Assembly (NCBI GenBank): GCA_007127625.1
Contig: SKYZ01000224.1
Span: 1-12,764 of the forward strand
Source: Aquisalimonas sp.
GTDB taxonomy: Bacteria; Pseudomonadota; Gammaproteobacteria; Nitrococcales; Aquisalimonadaceae
Length of the DNA: 12,764 nt
Direction of reading: 5' to 3'
In this document: positions 7,359 to 12,764 of the stretch, in pieces
Position numbering within the stretch: the first letter of the stretch is position 1
Layout: every line of letters starts with the position of its first letter
Notes under the pieces: generated by a model
Told to the model about the DNA's origin: nothing
Database searches by the model: none
Seen by the model: the letters and a program-made list of their open reading frames with translations, nothing else
Translations under genes and position numbers: made by a program

Positions 7359-8765
7359 TCAGAGATCCTTGACCGTGGCGGCCATGGCGCTGGCCACCTT
7401 CTGGGCATCGCCGAAGACCATCTTGGTCTTGTCGCCGTAGAACAGGTGGTTCTCCACGCCGGAGAAGCCGGTGCCACGACCGCGCTTGATGACCAGCACG
7501 TTCTCGGCATCTTCCACGTCGAGGATGGGCATGCCGTAGATCGGGCTGGACTCGTCGGTCTTGGCCGCCGGGTTGACCACGTCGTTGGCGCCGATGACCA
7601 GGGCCACGTCGGTGACCTTGAAGTCCTCGTTGACCTCTTCCATGTCGTAGATCATGTCGTACGGCACACCGGCTTCGGCCAGGAGCACGTTCATGTGGCC
7701 GGGCATGCGGCCCGCCACCGGGTGGATGGCGAACTTCACCTCCACGCCGCGCCCCTGCAGGCTCTGCACCATTTCCCAGATCTTGTGCTGGGCCTGGCCA
7801 ACGGCCATGCCGTAGCCGGGCACGATGACGACGCTGTCGGCGTAGGCCATGAGGTAGGCCGCATCCTCGGCGCCCATCTCCTTCATCTCGCCTTCGGGGC
7901 CGGCGCTGGTCGACTGCGTGGTGCCGAAGCCGCTGAACAGCACGTTGGTGATGGGCCGGTTCATGGCCTTGGCCATCAGGTGCGTGAGCAGCATGCCCGC
8001 GGCACCCACCAGCGTACCGGCGATGATCAGCGCGGCGTTGCCCAGCACGTAGCCCTTGAAGCCGACCGCGAGACCGGTCAGGGCGTTGAACAGGGAGATG
8101 ACCACAGGCATGTCCGCGCCGCCGATGGGCACGGTCATGAACACGCCGAACACCAGCGCCAGGGTGAAGAACACGAAGATCGGGAACACGCCGCCGCTGA
8201 AGAACACCCAGATCCCGGCCAGGACCATGGCAGCGAACAGAGCGATGTTCACGATCTGCTGTGCAGGCAACAGGCTGCTCCGCTGCATGCGCCCGTCGAG
8301 CTTGGCCCATGCGACCAGCGAGCCCGAGAAGGCCACCGACCCGATCAGGCCGCCAAGCACCGCCAGGATGGCGATGTCGTAGCCCATCTGCTGGTAGATC
8401 GCGGTGTTGCCGGAATCGGCCAGCAGACGCTGGGCTTCCAGCAGAGCCACCGCACCGATGCCGCCGGCCGAGCCGCCGCCCATGCCGTTGTACAGCGCGA
8501 CCATCTGCGGCATTTCCGTCATCTGCACGCGCTTGGCGGTAACCCAGGCAATGCCGCTGCCGATGCCGATACCGATGATGATGAGCAGGTAGTTGGAGAA
8601 GCCGTAGATATCACCGTGGAAGAAGGTGACCACCACGGCCAGCACCATGCCGACACCTGCCCACATGACGCCCTTGCGCGCCGTCTTCGGCGAGCTCATG
8701 GCCTTGAGCCCGACGATGAACAGGACGGCCGCCAGGAAGTAACTTAACTGTATGAGAGTTGCCAT
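7359..8765 (-). CDS. pntB: Proton-translocating NAD(P) transhydrogenase, beta subunit
   Basis: This encodes 468 residues, slightly above the usual 460-465. It carries the membrane domain II portion and the NADP(H)-binding domain III of the enzyme that couples hydride transfer from NADH to NADP+ to proton entry. The N-terminal roughly 265 residues are a series of hydrophobic helices (first L-S-Y-F-L-A-A-V-L-F-I-V-G-L). Domain III shows G-Y-G-M-A-V-G-Q-A-Q (317-326), H-P-V-A-G-R-M-P-G-H-M-N-V (348-360), I-G-A-N-D-V-V-N-P-A (391-400) and K-R-G-R-G-T-G-F-S-G (427-436), all typical of NADP binding. A purine-rich AAGGGGG lies about 7 nt before the ATG. It starts 12 nt after pntAB and ends the operon ahead of the shared terminator. 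Confidence 0.97.
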   Translation of the reverse strand: MATLIQLSYFLAAVLFIVGLKAMSSPKTARKGVMWAGVGMVLAVVVTFFHGDIYGFSNYLLIIIGIGIGSGIAWVTAKRVQMTEMPQMVALYNGMGGGSAGGIGAVALLEAQRLLADSGNTAIYQQMGYDIAILAVLGGLIGSVAFSGSLVAWAKLDGRMQRSSLLPAQQIVNIALFAAMVLAGIWVFFSGGVFPIFVFFTLALVFGVFMTVPIGGADMPVVISLFNALTGLAVGFKGYVLGNAALIIAGTLVGAAGMLLTHLMAKAMNRPITNVLFSGFGTTQSTSAGPEGEMKEMGAEDAAYLMAYADSVVIVPGYGMAVGQAQHKIWEMVQSLQGRGVEVKFAIHPVAGRMPGHMNVLLAEAGVPYDMIYDMEEVNEDFKVTDVALVIGANDVVNPAAKTDESSPIYGMPILDVEDAENVLVIKRGRGTGFSGVENHLFYGDKTKMVFGDAQKVASAMAATVKDL

Positions 8766-8777
8766 TCCTGTGCCCCC

Positions 8778-9068
8778 TTATCCTTCGTCTTTGCTGCTCT
8801 TGAACATGTCGAGCATGCGCTCAGTGACCACGTAGCCGCCGACCGCGTTGCCCGCACCCAGCAGCACGGCGATGAAGCCGATGAGCTGTTCCATGGGCGT
8901 CTGGGCATGCCCCAGCGCGATCATCGCACCGACGACGACGATACCGTGGATGAAGTTGGAGCCGGACATCAGCGGTGTGTGCAGAATGACCGGCACCCGG
9001 GAGATCACTTCATAGCCCGCCACTGCGGACAGCATGAAGATGTACAGTGCAGTGAATCCCTCGATCAT
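8778..9068 (-). CDS. pntAB: NAD(P) transhydrogenase subunit alpha part 2 (membrane part)
   Basis: This encodes 96 residues with three membrane helices (about 3-22, 38-53 and 62-80), matching the small membrane subunit of three-component transhydrogenases such as that of Rhodospirillum rubrum. In E. coli this part is fused to the NAD-binding alpha subunit; here it is a separate gene. Its ATG overlaps the pntAA stop in an ATGA arrangement. A very strong Shine-Dalgarno sequence (GGAAGGAGG), embedded in the last codons of pntAA, serves it. Its product forms the proton channel together with the PntB membrane domain. Confidence 0.96.
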   Translation of the reverse strand: MIEGFTALYIFMLSAVAGYEVISRVPVILHTPLMSGSNFIHGIVVVGAMIALGHAQTPMEQLIGFIAVLLGAGNAVGGYVVTERMLDMFKSSKDEG

Positions 9069-10201
9069 GATTTTTTGCCTCCTTCCAGGCGCTCACGGGT
9101 GGGGCCGTGCTTGATCTCGCCGTCGTGGGTCATGCAGCTGTCCGCCAGCACCTGGTCATCCCAGTCCAGGTTCAGCTCGCCGTCCTTGATGATCAGCGTC
9201 AGGAAGTTGTAGAGGTTCCGCGAGTACATCTCGCTGGCATGTTGGCACAGGGCGCTGGCGGTGTTCTTCGGCCCGTACACGATGACGCCGTTGTGGTCGA
9301 CTTCCTTGCCAGCCTTGGTGAGCTCGCAGTTGCCGCCCGTCTCCGCGGCCAGGTCGATGATCACGGCACCGCGCTTCATGCGCTCCACCGTGGCCTGGTC
9401 GATGAGCTTCGGAGCCGGCTTGCCCGGGATGGCCGCCGTGGTGATGACGGCGTCCGCCTTGGCCACGTGGTCGGCGAGGACATCGGCCTGCTGCTTCTTT
9501 TCCTCGTCGGTGAGCTCGCGGGCATAGCCGCCTTCGCCCTCCGCCGAGACCCCGGTCTTGATGAACTTGCCGCCCAGCGACTCCACCTGCTCCTTGGTGG
9601 CGGAGCGCACGTCGTAGGCCTCGACCACCGCGCCCAGGCGCTTGGCTGTGGCGATGGCCTGCAGGCCGGCAACGCCGGCACCGATGACCACCACCGTGCT
9701 CGGACGGATGGTGCCCGCGGCAGTCGTCATCATGGGAAAGAGCTTCTGGCTCATGTTGGCGGCCAGCAGTGCCGACTTGTAGCCGACAATCGAGGCCTGC
9801 GAGGACAGGGCGTCGATGGACTGGGCCCGGGTGATCCGCGGCACCAGTTCCATGGAAAAGCTGGTGACGTGGCCCTTGGTCAGCGCCTTGATGCGGCTGT
9901 CACCCTCGTGAGGTGCCATGAAGCCCATGAGCACGCTGCCCTTCTTGAGCTTGCCCGCGTCTTCGGCGCTGGGTGGCTGTACCCGGAGGACGACATCTGC
10001 GTCCTTGTACAGCTTGTCGGCCGATTCAACGATGGTGACGCCTTCGTAGGCGTCATCATTGAAGCCGCTCTCCTTGCCGGCGCCGGATTCCATGAGGATT
10101 TCCACACCGAGCTTGTCCAGCTGCTTGATGACGCTCGGCACCAAGGCGACCCGGCGCTCTCCTGGCTGGGTCTCCTTGGGCACGGCTACTCGTATTGCCA
10201 T
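9065..10201 (-). CDS. pntAA: NAD(P) transhydrogenase subunit alpha part 1 (NAD-binding)
   Basis: This encodes 378 residues, the soluble domain I that binds NAD(H) on the cytosolic face. The N terminus I-R-V-A-V-P-K-E-T-Q-P-G-E-R-R-V-A-L is characteristic of the AlaDH/PNT family. The Rossmann motif G-A-G-V-A-G is at 174-179, followed by the acidic residue region E-A-Y-D-V-R (194-199), and R-A-Q-S-I-D is at 125-130 in the mobile NAD-contacting part. I chose the ATG at 10201 over an in-frame ATG 24 nt upstream because it has a GGGAG ribosome binding site 8-9 nt before it and matches the family start. It is the first gene of pntAA-AB-B, coupled to pntAB by a 4-nt overlap. Confidence 0.97.
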   Translation of the reverse strand: MAIRVAVPKETQPGERRVALVPSVIKQLDKLGVEILMESGAGKESGFNDDAYEGVTIVESADKLYKDADVVLRVQPPSAEDAGKLKKGSVLMGFMAPHEGDSRIKALTKGHVTSFSMELVPRITRAQSIDALSSQASIVGYKSALLAANMSQKLFPMMTTAAGTIRPSTVVVIGAGVAGLQAIATAKRLGAVVEAYDVRSATKEQVESLGGKFIKTGVSAEGEGGYARELTDEEKKQQADVLADHVAKADAVITTAAIPGKPAPKLIDQATVERMKRGAVIIDLAAETGGNCELTKAGKEVDHNGVIVYGPKNTASALCQHASEMYSRNLYNFLTLIIKDGELNLDWDDQVLADSCMTHDGEIKHGPTRERLEGGKKS

Positions 10202-10358
10202 GATTGATGTCTCCCGTCTTTCCAACAGGGTGGGTCCGAGTGGTCGGCTGCGGCGCCCTTGCCTGGCCCGGCCCCGGTGACGCGATCGTCATGGAACGCT
10301 GAGGCCTGCGCCACCCCGGGCTTCGGCAGGTCTCCCCCCGCTTGCCGCAGCCCCGGAC

Positions 10359-10390
10359 AAAAAAGCGCGGTCGGATACTCCGGCCGCGCT
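10359..10390 (-). terminator. Intrinsic terminator oriented toward pntAA
   Basis: Read on the minus strand, AGCGCGGCCGG (10390-10380) pairs with CCGACCGCGCT (10374-10364) over 11 positions with one G-U, around a 5-nt loop. It runs directly into six U residues (10364-10359). The plus-strand reading lacks a U-run, so it acts leftward only. It stands 158 nt upstream of pntAA in the sense direction and no minus-strand gene ends here. It may therefore be a leader attenuator for pnt, the 3' end of a small RNA, or a remnant. Confidence 0.8.
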
Positions 10391-10399
10391 GGCCCAGAA

Positions 10400-10428
10400 A
10401 GAATAACGCATGTACTAAGGGTTTTGAA
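10400..10428 (-). promoter_or_regulatory. Candidate leftward promoter upstream of the pnt leader terminator
   Basis: On the minus strand TTCAAA (10428-10423) and TATTCT (10405-10400) each match four of six consensus bases, at the ideal 17-nt spacing. The predicted start, near 10393, is immediately before the terminator hairpin. A transcript from here would have the hairpin almost at its 5' end, where it could hardly terminate the polymerase but could shape or protect the leader. This is a weak by-eye assignment. Confidence 0.3.
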
Positions 10429-10494
10429 GGAATCGGCGCTCATTTCGGTATGTGCAGTCCGGATTACGAGTTCGTGACAGGCTCGGCACCGGGA

Positions 10495-10523
10495 TTGCCT
10501 TTTGCCAGGACATCTGGGATATA
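10495..10523 (+). promoter_or_regulatory. Candidate sigma-70 promoter for the HNH gene
   Basis: TTGCCT (10495-10500) and GATATA (10518-10523) are spaced by 17 nt, with further T/A-rich sequence to 10526. A start near 10530 would give a leader of about 40 nt containing the AAGGAG ribosome binding site at 10555-10560. An overlapping TTGCCA (10502-10507) is a better -35 but is too close to the -10. Confidence 0.45.
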
Positions 10524-10568
10524 TAAGGAGTGTGACCCGCTACGGGGCGCCGTCAAGGAGAGCGCATC

Positions 10569-11192
10569 GTGCTCGACCTGAGTAACCAGATCCTGCGCAC
10601 GGACGTGTCCGGCATGCCGCTGGAGTGGATTACCTACCAGGAGGCGGCGCGTCTGTATTACATGGAGCAGGTGGTCTACAGCTGCGGCCGGCTGCTGTAT
10701 CGCGTCCACGGCGGTTACAACGCGGTGACCGGGCGCCGTAGCGTGCTGGAGCTGAACTCCATTATCGCCACCAACGGTGCAGTGCAGGCGATCCTCAAGG
10801 GGCACAGCGGGTATGCGCCACCGCTGGATAACAAGGCGCTGTTCCGCCGCGATGATCACATCTGCATGTACTGCGGCGGGCGTTTCCCCACCAGTGGCCT
10901 GTCCAGGGACCACGTCACGCCCATCAGTCAGTCGGGCCAGGATGTCTGGACCAACGTGGTGGCGGCCTGTAAGCGCTGCAACAACGACAAGGCCGGGCGC
11001 ACGCCGGAACAGGCGGGCATGCAGCTCCTGGCGGTGCCCTTCAAGCCGACGCATGCGGAGTACGTCTATCTCAAGGGGCGTCGCATTCTCGCGGACCAGA
11101 TGGAGTTCCTGCGGGCGCACTTCCCGCGAACCAGTCCGCTGCGCAATCGCAGTGTGGCCGCGGAAGCAGGGGTTGACCTCTCGGCAGTATAG
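10569..11192 (+). CDS. HNH endonuclease family protein
   Basis: This encodes 207 residues with a GTG start, fixed by AAGGAG 8 nt upstream. The first ATG (codon 16) is too far from that site. The HNH core spans about 91-150. C99-x-x-C102 and C134-x-x-C137 form a structural zinc site, R-D-H at 113-115 supplies the catalytic histidine, and N129 and the N138/N139 pair occupy the N and final H/N positions. The context C-M-Y-C-G-G and C-K-R-C-N-N-D-K-A-G-R-T-P is typical of small HNH nucleases of the McrA/HNH_5 type. The N-terminal 90 residues, with an I-T-Y-Q-E-A-A-R-L-Y-Y segment, are not a domain I recognise. No partner methyltransferase or phage gene is nearby, so this appears to be a stand-alone, chromosomally stable gene of unknown role. 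It ends 15 nt before the leuA leader peptide. Confidence 0.85.
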   Translation: MLDLSNQILRTDVSGMPLEWITYQEAARLYYMEQVVYSCGRLLYRVHGGYNAVTGRRSVLELNSIIATNGAVQAILKGHSGYAPPLDNKALFRRDDHICMYCGGRFPTSGLSRDHVTPISQSGQDVWTNVVAACKRCNNDKAGRTPEQAGMQLLAVPFKPTHAEYVYLKGRRILADQMEFLRAHFPRTSPLRNRSVAAEAGVDLSAV

Positions 11193-11207
11193 GCCTAGCG
11201 TTAAGGC

Positions 11208-11264
11208 ATGATGAACCGGACCGCAACGCTGCTTCGACTGCGACTGCTTGGCCCGGCTTCCTGA
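11208..11264 (+). CDS. leuL: leuA leader peptide (leucine-rich attenuator peptide)
   Basis: This is an 18-codon frame beginning with tandem ATGs (11208 and 11211), reading MMNRTATLLRLRLLGPAS and ending in TGA at 11262-11264. A TAAGG ribosome binding site (11202-11206) is better placed for the second ATG. Codons 8-14 are CTG-CTT-CGA-CTG-CGA-CTG-CTT, so five of seven encode leucine and the other two are CGA, which is usually rare in GC-rich genomes. It is immediately followed by a strong hairpin and precedes leuA on the same strand. This is the signature of a ribosome-mediated attenuator, in which scarce charged tRNA-Leu stalls the ribosome and lets transcription reach leuA. The name leuL is by analogy with enterobacteria; sequence homology is not claimed. 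Confidence 0.75.
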   Translation: MMNRTATLLRLRLLGPAS

Positions 11265-11283
11265 AGGAAGACCGGGAGCAAGT
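11246..11283 (+). promoter_or_regulatory. Leader hairpin enclosing the leuL stop codon (pause/protector stem)
   Basis: CCCGGCTTCC (11252-11261) pairs with GGAAGACCGGG (11266-11276) over 10 bp with a single bulged A. The TGAA loop (11262-11265) contains the leader stop codon. The stem can be extended by CTTG (11247-11250) with CAAG (11279-11282), reaching the last leucine codon. A ribosome stalled on the leucine codons would cover the left arm and free the right arm to pair elsewhere. A ribosome finishing the peptide would sit on the loop. This matches the 1:2 stem of classic attenuators. Confidence 0.7.
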
Positions 11284-11322
11284 GCATGGCGTGGTTTGTG
11301 GCGGTTTCTGCAGTCGGGTTGA

Positions 11323-12764
<1,442 letters not shown>

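Larger units (their letters stand above)
10202..10568. other. Divergent spacer between pntAA and the HNH gene
   Basis: This 367-nt gap holds no credible protein gene. Reading outwards it contains a very GC-rich pntAA leader (10202-10358) with only a small hairpin (10278-10291, stem TGACG/CGTCA). It also contains a leftward intrinsic terminator (10359-10390), a leftward promoter candidate (10400-10428) and a rightward promoter candidate for the HNH gene (10495-10523). No convincing promoter is visible between the terminator and pntAA. Confidence 0.6.

Noticed and set aside
7287..8747. Long plus-strand open frame (486 codons) opposite pntB
   Set aside because: It lies wholly antisense to a clear pntB and is very rich in His, Gly and Asp/Gln, the usual composition of an antisense frame in GC-rich genes. 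It begins inside the terminator region and has no ribosome binding site.
9107..10207. Long plus-strand open frame (366 codons) opposite pntAA
   Set aside because: It is fully antisense to pntAA, matches no recognisable protein family, and has the low-complexity composition of a shadow frame.

Overview
This window looks like chromosomal DNA of a GC-rich (about 65% by eye) gammaproteobacterium. The clustering of priA, argS and a SPOR-domain gene resembles the Pseudomonas-type order. The transhydrogenase is of the three-gene (split alpha subunit) type, and LeuA is the long-form enzyme. A halophilic or Ectothiorhodospiraceae-like host is my best guess, but the sequence does not prove it. There are no phage genes, insertion sequences, CRISPR arrays, tRNAs or rRNAs. 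Nearly every gene is a core or widely conserved gene.

Layout. Positions 1-816 (+) hold the 3' end of a beta-hydroxyacid dehydrogenase and an SseB-domain protein. They converge, with 6 nt between stops, on a leftward argS-SPOR pair (823-3230). A roughly 110-bp nested inverted repeat (3361-3472) separates the argS promoter region from a second leftward pair, a J-domain protein and a TIGR02444/DUF2390 protein (3492-4613). A 442-nt gap (4614-5055), relatively AT-rich in its middle, contains a striking palindrome of two head-to-head DnaA-box-like motifs. It leads into priA (+, 5056-7251). A bidirectional terminator (7304-7334) separates priA from the convergent pntAA-pntAB-pntB operon (-, 7359-10201). 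A 367-nt divergent spacer holds an intrinsic terminator in the sense direction of pnt and outward promoter candidates. To its right is an HNH-nuclease gene (+, 10569-11192), then a leader region, then the 5' part of leuA (+, from 11521 to the window edge).

The most interesting non-coding element is the 328-nt HNH-leuA gap. It encodes a previously unlisted 18-residue leader peptide with five leucine codons clustered among seven codons and interspersed with rare CGA arginine codons. A strong hairpin has the leader's stop codon in its loop, and a terminator-like hairpin lies about 100 nt downstream. This is the architecture of a ribosome-mediated leucine attenuator controlling leuA. Other points worth checking are the DnaA-box palindrome before priA, the sense-oriented terminator before pntAA, and the long inverted repeat between argS and the DUF2390 gene.
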